64,000 nucleotides of DNA from Cymodocea nodosa (taxonomy: Eukaryota; Streptophyta; Magnoliopsida; Alismatales; Cymodoceaceae). The notes beneath the pieces were generated by a model. It saw only the letters and a list, made by a program, of their open reading frames with translations, was not told the DNA's origin and ran no database searches. The position numbers and the translations under genes are program-made. Each line of letters begins with the position of its first letter. Position 1 is the stretch's first letter. This document shows positions 20,961 through 32,894 of the stretch, in pieces. The stretch is from positions 4,298,001-4,362,000 of the forward strand of contig JAZBRI010000010.1 in the NCBI GenBank assembly GCA_036874045.1, read 5' to 3'.

Positions 20961-21938
20961 TGTTGATTAATCTTCGCTTTGCACTGTAGAACTTAGTGGA
21001 AGGAAAGATTATGAAGCTAGGGTTTTACCAAGGTAGAAACACAAAAGGTTGTTAGGAAAACATTCATAACTCTCTGAGTTTATAAATGGACAAACGAATT
21101 CAATCATTGAAATCATAAATATAATATCCATTACCGATAAATAACTCGAGTGCTTGCAATAACTGTACAAGTTTTACAACCAACAATTGCAGAATACTTA
21201 GCGTAATTGTGCATATAAAGAAAATAACTTCAGGCTAAGTGAAAAAGTGAGAAAACTCAAAGACTTATGATAACTGTTCGAGTTTCTTGGAGGAATAGGT
21301 GTGAAAACTCGAAGATTTAAACATAACTGTTCGAGTTTCGACTGAGACATTATAAAGCAGTGAAATTCAACACATGCACAATTTGAACTTAAGGTGTTCA
21401 GAAAGTTTCAGAGACTTATAAACCTAACTATCCGATGCTCAGGTGTATTTCGGAGAGTTACAGATAACCTTCCAAAAGATAACTTAAGTTAATCGTCTAG
21501 ATCACGACACATGTACTTAAGCAGTTTTATAATAAAGAGATGTTTCGGACAGTTACAAATCTAACTTTTCGATGCCTAGACGCATTTGGGAGAGTTACAG
21601 ATAACTTACCAAAAATCCACTTAAGTCATGCATTATGGTTTCGACACGTGTACTTTAGGAAATAATAAAATAGTCTATTGAACGTTTTAAAACACAACTG
21701 TCTGATACTTGTAATATAACTTGTCGAAACAATAGAAAATTCAGATACTTAAGAATTAAAATACCTGCAAGTCACCGACAGTTTAGAAATGTACTTAATT
21801 AAGGTGTATTTCCTGAAATTATGGAGATTCTTTCATGAAAACATATAATAGTTCAAAAGTTATGAATTATTATACGAGAAATTGCTCCCCCTACATAAAT
21901 GTAGTGTAAAGAATCTATGGCGTACTTAATCTGGGTTG
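20961..21938 (-). other. S2 spacer between pol and extra ORF, part 1
   Basis: No coding sequence. Holds modules such as ACTCGAAGATTT with AACTGTTCGAGTTT (21240-21350), TTCGGACAGTTAC and GAGAGTTACAGATAAC (21420-21600), the same vocabulary as the Sirevirus LTRs. Interrupted at 21939 by a gypsy solo LTR. Confidence 0.65.
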
Positions 21939-22216
21939 CCAAGTGTTTGGATTTTCCCAGCACTACACTAGAAAAACTTGGATTTGTTACTTCTATTTTT
22001 ACTTAGTTAATTTATCTTTATGCCTATTCTTTCTTCTAGAAGTAAACAAACAACCTTTAATACAATTTAGATATTAATTCCAATTTGTACTTTAATTGCA
22101 ACTACACAGTGTCTATTGTATCAGTGTGCAAGTACAGGTCGATCCCATAGGGAATTGCTAACGAATTTAAGAAATGTTTTATTGTGAACAATTCAAATTT
22201 ATGTTCAATAAGCACT

Positions 22217-22308
22217 CCGTTGAGTTACAATTAACTCAACGGACTATGTTCGTTGAGTTATGGATAACTCAACGGACTATCCTCGTGGACTTAAGTTAAC
22301 TCCACGAG
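22217..22308. repeat. Cluster of three inverted-repeat modules in gypsy LTR
   Basis: CCGTTGAGTTA (22217-22227) pairs with TAACTCAACGG (22232-22242) across a 4-base loop. CGTTGAGTTA (22251-22260) pairs with TAACTCAACG (22265-22274), again with 4 bases between. CTCGTGGA (22282-22289) pairs with TCCACGAG (22301-22308). All arms are perfect. The cores contain CAACGG/CCGTTG, a known plant MYB-type recognition core. Comparable clusters occur in every gypsy LTR and in the ORF2-capsid spacers. Confidence 0.85.
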
Positions 22309-22869
22309 CCTGTCTCTTCTTTATAATACTACTATTTACAGAGGAATTCAACCAACCATTGGGTGATTCCACAGATTGTAAATAACATCAATTAAGTTTT
22401 TTAATGCTAGTTAACATTAGATTTATCATTAACCAAAACTAACATTCAGATGATTCAAATAGTAACCATTAAAACCTTTAAGTTTTTGTACGAACCACTT
22501 TCAATAAACTATAAAATTAAAATTAACATAAAGCAATCATAAAACTGATACAGATAACATTAATCACGATACAACACAAACAATACAACACTCAAATACA
22601 ACATACAAACAAAGATAAATTGTTTTGGGTATTTTTGTTTTGATGTGAACATGGAAATGGGTGAAAGGTGAAATGTAAAGTAATCTCACTTGACAGTAAA
22701 TACTTCCGACACTACTTGCAACGTGATTACACCACTGAAAATTAAACCACTTACAATTCTATCTCCTCTCCCTATAGAATCGCGAGTCCAGAATTGCAAG
22801 ATGATCTCCTCTTCAGCATACAGGCATCAACTCGAAGCCAAGGCTAAAAGCTTTACGATCTCCTGAAAT

Positions 22870-23175
22870 ATGAGTCGGCGCTTGGTGAAAATGTCTTCCC
22901 TTCCCGCGACGCGATCACTCCTCACAGTGATTGTTAGGCATTGTGTTTGGCTCGGAATCGACCTGACATCAGGCAAGTATCCTTACAGACCTCCGATGAT
23001 TGGTGATTATGGTGGTGATAACGATGGTTGGTGTGATACTTCGGAGAATCGCCGATACTATCTACAGAAAGCTCGGTGCTCCTCCTCTATATACACTAGC
23101 TATCCATCAATCACACATTCTTCTTTTTTTCTTCTTTTCTTTTATATTTCTTCAGTAGTAACTGCTTCTACTTGA
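22870..23175 (+). CDS. Antisense ORF in solo gypsy LTR, function unknown
   Basis: A 101-codon ORF starting MSRRLVKMSSLPATRSLLTV, with GDYGGDNDGWCDTSENRRY and a hydrophobic end. It is the best-preserved counterpart of the antisense ORF in copy A and lies opposite to LTR transcription. No family recognised; may be incidental. Confidence 0.3.
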   Translation: MSRRLVKMSSLPATRSLLTVIVRHCVWLGIDLTSGKYPYRPPMIGDYGGDNDGWCDTSENRRYYLQKARCSSSIYTSYPSITHSSFFLLFFYISSVVTAST

Positions 23176-23748
23176 ATGATCGGTTAGATTTCCTTCCTTC
23201 AGATCAACGGCGATGCTTCCTTCTCCATGCGCGATTGAATTCCTGCGTGATACGTGCAAACGTGGTTTTTCCTTCCAACTGTCTGTTCCTGCAACCACTA
23301 CAGTGGCATTTTAGAAAATAACTATAAAATACATGCAATAAAGAAATAAGCCGCTAACATAACGCGTTACTTTAGCGTATATTCATGTAACTCAACGCGT
23401 ACAGTTATGCTAACTTAACGAGTTATAACTTAAGTAAATCTACCAGATCTCGACATGTGTCAGCAGTAGTTAAACATAAAATAACATTTCGGAGAGTTAC
23501 AGGTATAACTATCCGATGCTCAGATGCATTTTCGGATACTTAAGAATTTCACAGCCTACACTTATCGACAGTTCATAAATGTACTAAATTAACATTAATT
23601 CCCCAAAATTAAGTAGATTCTTCAATTAAAGCATATAACAGTGCAATTATAACATAATGGCTTAATTCTCATATGATAAGCTAAATATTATGCAATTAAC
23701 CATCATTTAACCGTTAATAATATGCAATTTTTCAGTCTAAACACCAAG

Positions 23749-24800
23749 CCCTAAGTAGAGTTGGCTTAAAAAGGTCAAATAGCTTACTTAAAGAGGATGC
23801 TAAGCCTTAAATAGATTTGAGTCTCTCTTTTTTTTTTTTTAATTTGAATGAAATACAGAAATAAGTAGTAGAGTTAACAATTTAGACTTTCTGGCTTTTA
23901 TCTTATTCAGTTTATAAAAGATAATTCATAGAGATATACCTACAAAAACTTAAAAGATTTCAATAATGAGTACACAACCTAAGACAAGTAAATATCGTAC
24001 ATTATGTGTAAAGAGTAGATAATAACAAAAATAACAAGGATTATATGCACAGATTATGTCAGGATTATTATAACACCTTGAAAGATAAATTAAGCTTGAG
24101 TACATTGCCCCCTTTTTTTTTTTTTTATATTCATATATATATATGTTATGTATTACCTCCCACAATATCATCTTTTTACGTGATCATAATCCCTTTCTTA
24201 GGGGAAAGATAACCAGTTACTCAATGACAAGTGAGAACAGCTAATTTTTTTATTTTTTATTTAAATATAATCTGAATTACTTGCAAAATGAGTTTTCAGT
24301 CAGCACATCCCAAACTAGTTGGTTTAAGTGACTAGGGTTTAAGATCCCCCAACGGACTTAATTACTCAAGTAATTACAGACAAAAAATAAACAAAAATAA
24401 AACAAGACAGTAAATTAAATTAGAGGCAACCGCAAGACTTAATTTTTCTAACAGAATGTTAATAACTTTCCTTTAATAAAAAGTACATACTTTCTATGTA
24501 TTTTCCTATTAAAATCTCTGTAATAGCATATACGTAAGTAACAAAAATATAGTTGGCACTCACATTGAATCAAATTAACTTTTCCTTAAGTAATCTTTTC
24601 TGAATTTTTCTTAAATAAATTGACTTCAATAAAAATCAGAATTTCATAAATTCTTAACTACCAGAAAACTGTAATTAAAAAAAAAATGTTATTTTGTTTT
24701 TTTTTTTTAATAAAAAAGACATTAAATTCTAAAACTACTTTATAACAAACCAAAATACAATGAACAGGACCATTTAAATATCAGATAACCTACAGATACC
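23749..24800 (-). other. S2 spacer between pol and extra ORF, part 2
   Basis: AT-rich with several poly(T)/poly(A) runs (23828, 24113, 24680). It contains no supported gene. The 73-codon open frame at 23950 is low complexity. Confidence 0.6.
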
Positions 24801-26945
24801 AAGTTCTAATCATAATTTTGAGAATGTATTTTCATTTAAGGGTTTTGTAAATAGATCTGCTAATTATTCTATGGTAGGAACAAAATTTAATACTATTTTT
24901 CCTTTTATAACATTATCCCTTAGAAAATGATGTCGAACTTCTATATGTTTTTCTCATGAATGTAAGACAGGATTTTTAGATAAACTTATTGCAGAACTAC
25001 TATCACAGAAAATCTTAGTTGGTTCATAGTTTAAATTAAAATCTTTTAAGGTTTGTCTGATCTACAGGATTTGAGCACAGCAAAGTGCAGCAACTATATA
25101 TTCAGCTTCAGTTGTAGATAATGCTACACAATTTTGCTTTTTGCTAAACCATGACATTGAAGAATTACCTAACAATTGACAAGTGCCACTAGTGCTTTTT
25201 CCTTCAGACTTACATCCTGCGAAATCAGCATCACTATAACCTACTAAGTTTAAAGAATTGTGTTTAAAGTAAAACAGTCCGAAATTGATGGTTCCTAATA
25301 GATATTTAAAAATTTGTTTAACAGCAAGTAGGTGTAATTCCTTAGGATTTGATTGATATCTAGCACAAGTACACACACTAAACATAATATCTGGTCGGCT
25401 AGCTATTAAATAAAGTAATGAACTAATCATACTTCTATATTGTTTTACATCTACAGTTTTTACAGAGTCATCTTTATCCAACTTGGTGATAGTACTCATT
25501 GGTGTATTCTTTGTTTTAGTGTTGTCTAAACCAAACCTCTTTAATAAATCTTGAGTATATTTTTCTTGTGAAATAAAAGTACCCTGATCTAATTGCTTAA
25601 TTTGTAAGCCTAGGAAAAATGATAGTTCACCCATCGTACTCATTTCAAATTGATTAGTCATGTCTTTCGAAAAGGATTCAACTAATTTATCATTTGTTGC
25701 TCCAAATATGATGTCATCTACATAGATTTGAACTACTAATATATATTTTTCGATCTTCTTGATAAAAAGAGTGTGATCTGCCTTTACCATAGAATACCCT
25801 TTTTCCATAAGAAATTTAGATAATCTTTCATACCAAGACCTAGGAGCTTGTTTAAGGCCATATAGTGCCTTCTTAAGCTTGTAAACATACTCAAGTTGTT
25901 TTGAATCTTCAAAACCTAGAGGTTGTTTTACATACACTTCTTCTTTTATATATCCATTTAAAAAAGTAGTCTTAACATCCACTTGATATAATTTGAAATC
26001 CATATAACAAGCATATGCTAACAAAATTTGTATTGATTCTAGTCTAGCAAGAGGAGCAAATGTTTCATCATAATTAATTCCTTCCTCTTGCTTGTAACCT
26101 TGAGCAACTAATCTAGCTTTGTTTTTAACTATATGTCCATCTTGATCTACTTTGTTTCTAAATACCCACCTTGTTCCTATTATGGATTGATTTTCTGGTG
26201 GTGGAACTAGATCCCATACCTCATTTCTTATAAATTGATTTAGCTCATCTTGCATAGCTAAAAACCAAAATTCATCTTCTAAGACATCTTCAATTTTCTT
26301 AGGTTCTAGTAAAGAAACAAATGAATAAGCACCACAAATGTTGACTACTGATGACCTAGTCCTAACTCCTTGATTAGGATCGCCTATTATCTGATCAATA
26401 GGATGAGATGAAGCATAACGCCAATTTTTATGTTGTTCCATATTTTCTATAGGTATGACATTATTTTCTTCTAAATTTTCATCATTCAAACTTAGATTTC
26501 TTATTCCGTCAGATAATCTATCAATTTCTCTGTCAACATCATTTGGTACTATTTCTGAGAGAATTTCTGAATCAAAGTTTTCAGCATGTCTTAAATCCAA
26601 ATAAGAATTTTCATGAAATTTCACATGTAGGGTTTCCTCAATGGTTTTTGTTGATTTATTATAAACTCTATATGCTTTACTTCTAATGGAATAACCAACA
26701 AAAATCCCTTCATTTGATTTGGCTTTAAATTTGTCTCTTTGTTCCTTAGTGTTTAAAATAAAACACTTACAGCCAAAGGGTTTTAAATAACTTATTTTGG
26801 GAACCCTGTTATACCATATCTCATAAGGAGTTTTATCTAAAATTGGTCTTAGATGTACTCTATTTATAACATAGTATGCTGTATGAGCTGCTTCTACCCA
26901 GAGAAAAAGGGGTAACTTATTCTCATTTAACATGGTTCTAGACAT
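24801..26945 (-). pseudogene. pol: S2 copia reverse transcriptase and RNase H
   Basis: Read from 26945 to about 24801. The frame 26945-25062 is open for 627 residues. It begins in the integrase C-terminus ([23 protein letters not shown]), then [69 protein letters not shown] and the catalytic [11 protein letters not shown]. RNase H follows with [16 protein letters not shown] and [12 protein letters not shown] at 25062 breaks the RNase H just after CCAQIL; the remaining conserved end (FCDSSSAISLSKNP, LADLFTKPL) continues to about 24810 with two more stops. Best-preserved pol in the window, but the whole polyprotein is interrupted. The motif style is Sirevirus. Confidence 0.93.
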
Positions 26946-27850
26946 TTCCTAAAGTGATTTGTTCTTTCGTTCTATTATCCCATTTTGTGAAGGAGCTCTT
27001 GGAAATGAGTACCTATGATCTATGCCTAATTCTTCACAAAAGGTGTCCATTTGATCATTATCAAATTTTGTACTATGATCACTCCTAAGTTTTTGAATTT
27101 TAACAATTTGCTCATTCTGAACTTTATTACAGGATATCTTAAATATTTCAAAAACTTCAGTTTTATTAGCTAGAAAATAGACCCAAGTAAATCTAGAATA
27201 GTCATCAATTAGTACAAAAGCATAATGTTTACCTCCTAGACTGGTTGTTCTAGTAGGTCCAAATAAATCCATATGCACTAGTTCTAATACTCTTTTGCTT
27301 GTTATTTCATTTAAGCTTTTAAAGGATGTTTTATGTAATTTACCTAGTTGAACACATCACACATAAACTCTTTCGAGTACTTAATACTAGGTAAACCTCT
27401 AACTAGATTCTTTTTAGACAGCTTTTGTAATAATTTTAAGTTTGAGTGTCTTAGCCTTCTATGCCATAAAATAACTTCATCTAATTTTGCAATTAAGCAA
27501 GCATTGTCTTTAATAATATCAGAAGGCAAATTTAGAATACAAATAGATCTTTTCTTGTATGCAGTAAATAAAATTTCGTTTGTAGTAATGTCCATAATTT
27601 TACAGGAATCTATTTCAAAAATTACTTTGTAAATCTTCATTAAAACAGGAACACTCAATAAATTAAAACCTAAGTTTTCAACTAATAAGACATCATTTAT
27701 AAAACATTTCTTAGTTACCTGAACCTTGTCAGACACAAGGATATTTGTTTTGCTTTTATTTCCAAAGGTAACTTGTCCGTTCTTGGTGTTTGTTATTTTT
27801 GTAAGTAATCGTATATCTCCAGTCATGTGGCTGGATTCTCCACTGTCCAT
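26946..27850 (-). pseudogene. pol: S2 copia protease and integrase core
   Basis: 27850-27344 begins at the protease active site MDSGESSHMTG (usual copia form has Cys or Ala where E is here) and runs to the pre-integrase zinc block WHRRLRHSNLKLLQKLSKK. 27278-26949 is the integrase core: HMDLFGPTRT holds the first Asp, RSDHSTKFDN the second and NGIIERKN the Glu, giving the D,D-35-E pattern. Stops at about 27343 and 26947 separate the pieces. It supplies particle maturation and DNA insertion in the intact family. Confidence 0.88.
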
Positions 27851-29872
27851 TATCCATTTTGATTTGTGTACCTACAAAACAGTCAAAAAGAGATTTTATC
27901 TCTTGGAACTCATTTTTGAGTGGGTCCAAGAATTTTAGAGAGAGTCATATCAAAATTATCCATATTTTTAGACTTCAACTTATCTATTTTCTAATAATTA
28001 TTTTTGCGTTTCTTTCTCTTAGTGTTATAATTATCAAAACATTTATCTCCATGTAAACCAAAGTTGAAATTTTCGTTTTTGACATTATTTGATTTCCAAT
28101 ATCCAATATTCTTTAAATATGAAGAAAATTGATCAAGAATATTAAAATTCTCAAATGTCTTAGCTTGATTCTTCTGAAGATTTCTTTTGAAATTCTTGCA
28201 TCGTGTGCTATCATTTATATGCTGCATTTCATCAATTTGCACATATTTTTCTCCCTTTTTGATTACACACGGAATAGTTTTTCTCTTACTATTCTTAATA
28301 CTGGAAATAAAGACATTATTTTTAGCAGTACCATCATGCAATATATAATTTTCAGAAGATGCATCGTGTAAACCAATACCATGTTTTTCTACATTTGATA
28401 TTTTACTATTGAGTTCATTTGTTAAAGTTTGACTATTATTCCATTTACTTAATATAGCCTTTTGATCGCAGACTTTAATCTTTAACACGTCAATTTCTGA
28501 ATTTAAATCAGTAATAGTCAGTTCAAATTTTTCAATTTCACAGATCATTTTCTTCTTATCAGCAATTAAATTTTCACAATCAGCATGCAATTTTCTTTCT
28601 ATAGCAGTGAACTTTAAAATTTCATGTGCATGCCTTTAATTTTCTTCTTTAAATTTATGTAACGTAGAGTTTAGAAAATCAATCTTATTTTTAGATTCAT
28701 CTAGCATTTTCCTAGTGTCCTTTCTTTCTATTTTGGCATTCTTATATTTTCTGGCCAGTCTATTGTATTCAACAAGTAATCCATCAAAACTATCAAAATT
28801 AGCATTTTGATCAAAGGATACCTCACTGGATTTTACCATAAAGCATACATTTGCCAGATTTTCTTCTGAATCTGATGTTGATGAGGATTCATTGTCTAAT
28901 GTTGAATCCTTTGTTTCTTCACTTTGTGAAGTTGAAGAGTCATCCCATGTCACTTCTTATTCCTGAAATTCCTCCTCGAATTCTTCTTATCTTTGTTGAG
29001 AGAACAATCAGTTTGAAAGTAACCCGGCCTGTTGCACTTGTAGCATATACTTTTGTCTTTCGTGAATGACTTTTTCTCCATATCTCCAGATGTCTTTGCT
29101 AACCTGAAGTTCCTGTGTTTCTTCAACAGATTTCTAAATTTTCTGGTCAACAACAATAAATCATCGTTAGAATCACTAATGACTTTTGAGACTTTATCAA
29201 CCTCAAAAGCCAGATCCCTTCTAGGATTTTTCCCTTTTGGATCTAAATGTTGTACTTCATAGGCTATTAGATTTCCTATGAGATCATCGAGAGTATATGT
29301 ATTTAAGTCTTTGGACTCTTCAATAGATGTTGTCTTTTGAGCCCAAATTTTAGTAAAAGATCTAATGATCTTTCTTACCAAGTCTTTTTTTTCTCGAATT
29401 TCTTGCCTAAAGATTTTAATGAATTTACAATGTCAAGAAAACAGGAAAATATGTCAGAGATAAATTCATTTTCGTGCATTTTAAAAAGCTCATATTTATG
29501 TACTAACATATTGATCTTAGATTCCTTGACCTGATTAGTACCTTCGTTAGCAACTTCTAATGCATGCCATATCTCATATGCAGTTTGATATGCAAAAACT
29601 TTATTAAATTGATCATGAGATAAAGCACAAAATAAGATGTTTAAACCTTTAGCATTTAGTGTCATTCGCTCCTTTTCATCAAAAGTCCAAGTATCATATG
29701 GAGTCGTAACTAACACTATAGGATTGCTAATTATATGCCATAATTTGAAATCGATTGATTGAAAAAATACTTTCATCCTATATTTCCAGTAGCTATAATT
29801 GCTACCTTCAAACATAGGAGGACGATTAGTGGTCTGTCCTTCAATCTTAACTAAGATTTCAGAATTATTCAT
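27851..29872 (-). pseudogene. gag: S2 Sirevirus-like gag
   Basis: Starts at ATG 29872 (MNNSEILVKIEGQTTNRPPM) with the Sirevirus gag opening PPMFEGSNYSYWKYRMKVF, then AYEIWHALEVANEGTNQVKES. The frame slips near 29378. The next frame (29381-28950) has a zinc-knuckle relic CYKCNRPGYFQTDC in which the usual His is Tyr. The acidic WDDSSTSQSEE block (28953 on) and a long coiled coil (28590-28400) are typical Sirevirus gag tails. Stops near 28948, 28634 and 27990 break it. The primer site is about 90 bp upstream of the start. Confidence 0.9.
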
Positions 29873-29962
29873 TTTAAACAGATGATCTGAAGTAAATGAC
29901 AGGAAAAACCAATTCCTAAATAGAGAAATGAAGGCTTTCGAATGCTTTAAATAGTTTAAAAT

Positions 29963-29974
29963 GCTCCAATACCA
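29963..29974 (-). other. S2 primer binding site, tRNA-iMet type
   Basis: Minus strand TGGTATTGGAGC, two bases from the LTR end (ATCCTACA). A one- or two-base variant of the common TGGTATCAGAGC. Confidence 0.88.
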
Positions 29975-29976
29975 GT

Positions 29977-31189
29977 TGTAGGATCGTCTGTATCACAAGA
30001 GGGGGGGTGAATTGTGTCTTTAGTAATTAAACTAGCGAATAAAACAAGAGCACAAAACACTCGTAAATGAAATTCTATTCTTTTATTTCAAGACAGAATT
30101 TACAATATCTTTTTAGCTCAATTCCCTTCTTGACGGTTTTGATACAGTAATTTTTGATATACAATTCTAATAGGAAAACAAAGCTCTTTTTCAAAACTAA
30201 TTTTGAATTGTATAAAACCTGATCTTTATGCACACAGCTCTTTTCTTTCTCTTTGCTCAACTTCTGTATCTCTTCTTCTCCAGTTGTCGAATTTCCAAAC
30301 TTCTTGCGTTTGCAGCTCCTTTTCTAAAATTGCTTGGAATTTCGAACTTCTTCTGATGTTGGAGAACTTTTCAGAATATGAATATTCAAACTTAACTTTT
30401 CAGTTAGGGATCCAGATTGAATATTCAGACTTGGTTTTTGAGATTGGGATCCTCTATTGTAATGTAGCTCGTACTCTCTATTTGTAGTCGAACTCTGTTG
30501 TCTTTCACGTTCAGCATGTTCATCCACTTGATCCACAATCCATAATCCACGTACTAATTTTCTCTTTAATCCAAATTACTTTCTATTTAAATTTCCACTT
30601 TCTTCACTAACAATCTGAGTTTCCACGATCTCCACTCGTAGATTCACTGAAATTTTATCTTCCTGGAGTCTTGTAGAATATCTTCTAAGTCTTTGATTTA
30701 GTCGAACATTTATCCTTTAACTCCTATCAAAACTCGAACACTTATCCTTTAACTCTTCAAGTTCTTGCACCTGCAAAACACGTGACTAAACAAGGAAACT
30801 TATCTATTCGTTAGTCCTTTTATAAAACTCGAACAGTTATCTATCCATGCATATAAAAACTCGAACAGTTATCTAACTATTTGATTTTTCATTACCGAAT
30901 GCACATGGAAAACACGTGACAACTTAAAATATTAAAAACACATGTGCGGATAACTTAACTATACGAGTTTTTAACATAAAGTATTCGACAAAAAGGAAAC
31001 GTTAACTATCCGAAAGTTTAACTATTGAAAATCTAGCTCTTCGGAAATCTTTAATTTATCCGACATAAAAATGAAACTTTCTGATAATCTGTTAACTATT
31101 ATACTTAAAGAAATATACTTAGAGAATATTATGTAGACTTATTTAAATACGTTAATAAAGCATACATCTTCAAAATTAAATACCTAACA
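29977..31189 (-). mobile_element. 5' LTR of S2
   Basis: 1213 bp, plus-strand TGTAGGATCG...CCTAACA, the counterpart of 2835-4040. It is followed by the target copy CTCTC (31190-31194) and then the continuation of the Tork gag. Confidence 0.93.
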
Positions 31190-31194
31190 CTCTC

Positions 31195-31420
31195 CCTCTC
31201 TCCTTTGAGAATTTTGTGCAATCTTTTGTGGTTGGCAAAGATTCTATTACTTTGGAGGAGGTAAGATCGAGTCTTCATTCTCGAGAATTGAGACATTTGG
31301 CTACACATGGTAGCAATGATGCTAGCAGATCAGGTTTGACAGTGCATCATTCAGAGTCTAGAGGATGGCAGAGTAGAAGAGGCAACAGGTGTAGAGGCAA
31401 AAGTAAGTCCAGAGGTAGAA
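31195..31420 (+). pseudogene. gag: Tork-like copia gag, 3' part, fused to S1 RT
   Basis: Continues the frame broken at 2834: the SLP-type block spanning the S2 insertion site, then FVVGKDSITLEEVRSSLHS, ELRHLATHGS and a basic RGNRCRGKSKSRGR tail. The tail would normally lead to a zinc knuckle. Instead, at about 31420 the sequence passes directly into a Sirevirus-like RT in another frame, so knuckle, protease, integrase and most of RT of the Tork element are gone. Confidence 0.85.
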
Positions 31421-32540
31421 TTTCCATGTATACAAATTGAATAAAGCTCTCTATGGTTTGAAGCAAGCACCATGTGCATGGTATGATAAACTGAAGAGTT
31501 TCCTTCTTGAGAATCAATTTAACATAGGAACTATAGACAACACCTTATTCATCAAATCTGAAGGTTCTCATATGTTAATTATTCAAATCTACGTGGTTGA
31601 TATCATTTTTGGTGCCACACATGACAATCAATGTCATGATTTTCAAATCTTAATGAAGAATGAATTTGAGATGAGTCTTATGGGAGAATTAAAATTCTTT
31701 CTAGGATTGCAAATTCATCAACTTAAGCATGACATTTTCCTAAATCAAGAAAATTTTTGCAAAGAGATTCTCTTGAAATTTGGTATGGATAAATCCAAAG
31801 CAGCAAGTACTCCAATGAACTCAAATGAAAAACTTGATAAGGACATTTCTGGCATTCCAGTAGATCAAAAGAAATATAGAGGTATGATTGGATCACTTTT
31901 GTATCTAAAAGCCAGTAGACTAGATATAATGTTTAGTGTTTGTACTTGTGCAAGATATCAAGCCTCTCTAAGAGCATCACACTTAAAATCAGTTAAACGT
32001 ATATTTAAATATCTACAGGGTACCAAGGAGTTTGGCTTATTTTATTCTTCACAGAATCAATTAACTTTAGCAAGATACAGTGATGCAGATTATGCAAGAT
32101 GCAAATCAGATCGAAAAAGCACTAGTAGGACATGTCAGTTGCTTGGTCATTCAGTTGTTTCTTAGTTCAGTAGGAAACAAAACTCTATAGCTCTATCCAC
32201 CATTGAAGCTGAATATATGGTAGCAGGCCTATGTTGTGCACAGATCTTATGGATGCAACAATCTCTAACAGATTATAAGCTAAATTTTCAGAATACCATT
32301 ATTTACTGTGATAGCAGTAGTACCATCAATCTCTCCAAAAATACAGTTCTACACTCTAGAGCAAAACATATCGAGATTAGGCACCACTTTTTAAGAGACC
32401 ATGTTGAAAAAGGTCATATTTCCTTAGAATATGTCTCTACTAAAGAACAACTTGCAGATATCTTCACCAAACCATTATCTGAAGCTGCATTTAATCATAT
32501 TATACGAAATTTAGGGATTTGTTCTTTATATGATTTATAA
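31421..32540 (+). pseudogene. pol: S1 Sirevirus-like copia RT (C-terminal part) and RNase H
   Basis: Begins inside RT at the conserved [19 protein letters not shown]. The catalytic motif reads YVVDIIFGAT, so the first Asp of YVDD is Val. FLGLQIHQL and the RNase H blocks SDADYARCKSDRKSTSRT, CDSSSTINLSKN and LADIFTKPLSE follow. TAG at 32163 splits the frame after HSVVS, and the rest is open to TAA at 32538. Best read as the tail of a second Sirevirus-like element joined to the Tork gag by deletion or recombination. The RT is dead by truncation and by the lost Asp. Confidence 0.88.
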
Positions 32541-32894
32541 TTTCATATCTACTCTCCAAGCTCACAACTAGGAGCTTGTTCTACTAACTTCTCTGTTTTT
32601 TGCAGCAACTTAGACATTTTGACACTCAGCTATAATTGCTCTACCAACTCAGTATCTATCTTCTCACTTCCTTTTGACAATTGGCAAAAAATAGGGAGAA
32701 ATATCATATTTTGGTAAGCAAAGCTATAGTAAAGTAGGGGGAGAAATTCAGGGGGAGTGATTTCAGAAAATCATGGGGAGTCTTTAAATTTACATTATTC
32801 TATATTCCTCGTGTGCTTTTCTGTATAGATATATAGGTAGAGAAATACATGTAATACATTGTAAGGTTTTTGCCATTATCAAAAAGGGGGAGAT
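32541..32894 (+). other. S1 3' untranslated region and polypurine tract
   Basis: Non-coding. Contains G-rich strings (AAAGTAGGGGGAGAAATTCAGG at 32734-32755) and ends with the polypurine tract CAAAAAGGGGGAGAT (32879-32894, adjoining the LTR). No extra ORF like that of S2 is present here. Confidence 0.8.

Larger units (their letters stand above)
21939..23748 (-). mobile_element. Gypsy solo LTR with CCAAG target duplication
   Basis: LTR 21944-23743 (1800 bp), plus-strand ends TGTTTGG and CTAAACA, flanked on both sides by CCAAG (21939-21943 and 23744-23748). This is the signature of an insertion followed by LTR-LTR recombination. Same family as copies A, D and G. It contains a very clean palindrome set at 22217-22308 and the antisense ORF at 22870-23175. 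Confidence 0.95.
2835..31189 (-). mobile_element. Complete Sirevirus-like Ty1/copia element S2, carrying later insertions
   Basis: Two direct LTRs (2835-4040 and 29977-31189) flank the element. The 5-bp target CTCTC is present at 2830-2834 and 31190-31194. Primer site (29963-29974) and polypurine tract (4041-4061) are both in minus-strand order. Minus-strand gene order is gag, protease, integrase, RT/RNase H, a spacer of about 2 kb, then an extra ORF with a membrane segment. It was later split by gypsy copy A (6526-20021) and by a gypsy solo LTR (21944-23743). Removing S2 and one target copy restores the Tork gag frame, which confirms the boundaries. All coding parts carry stops or shifts. 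Confidence 0.93.

Noticed and set aside
23950-24171. 73-codon minus-strand frame in the S2 spacer
   Set aside because: Low-complexity AT-rich sequence with poly(K), no conservation found in the window.
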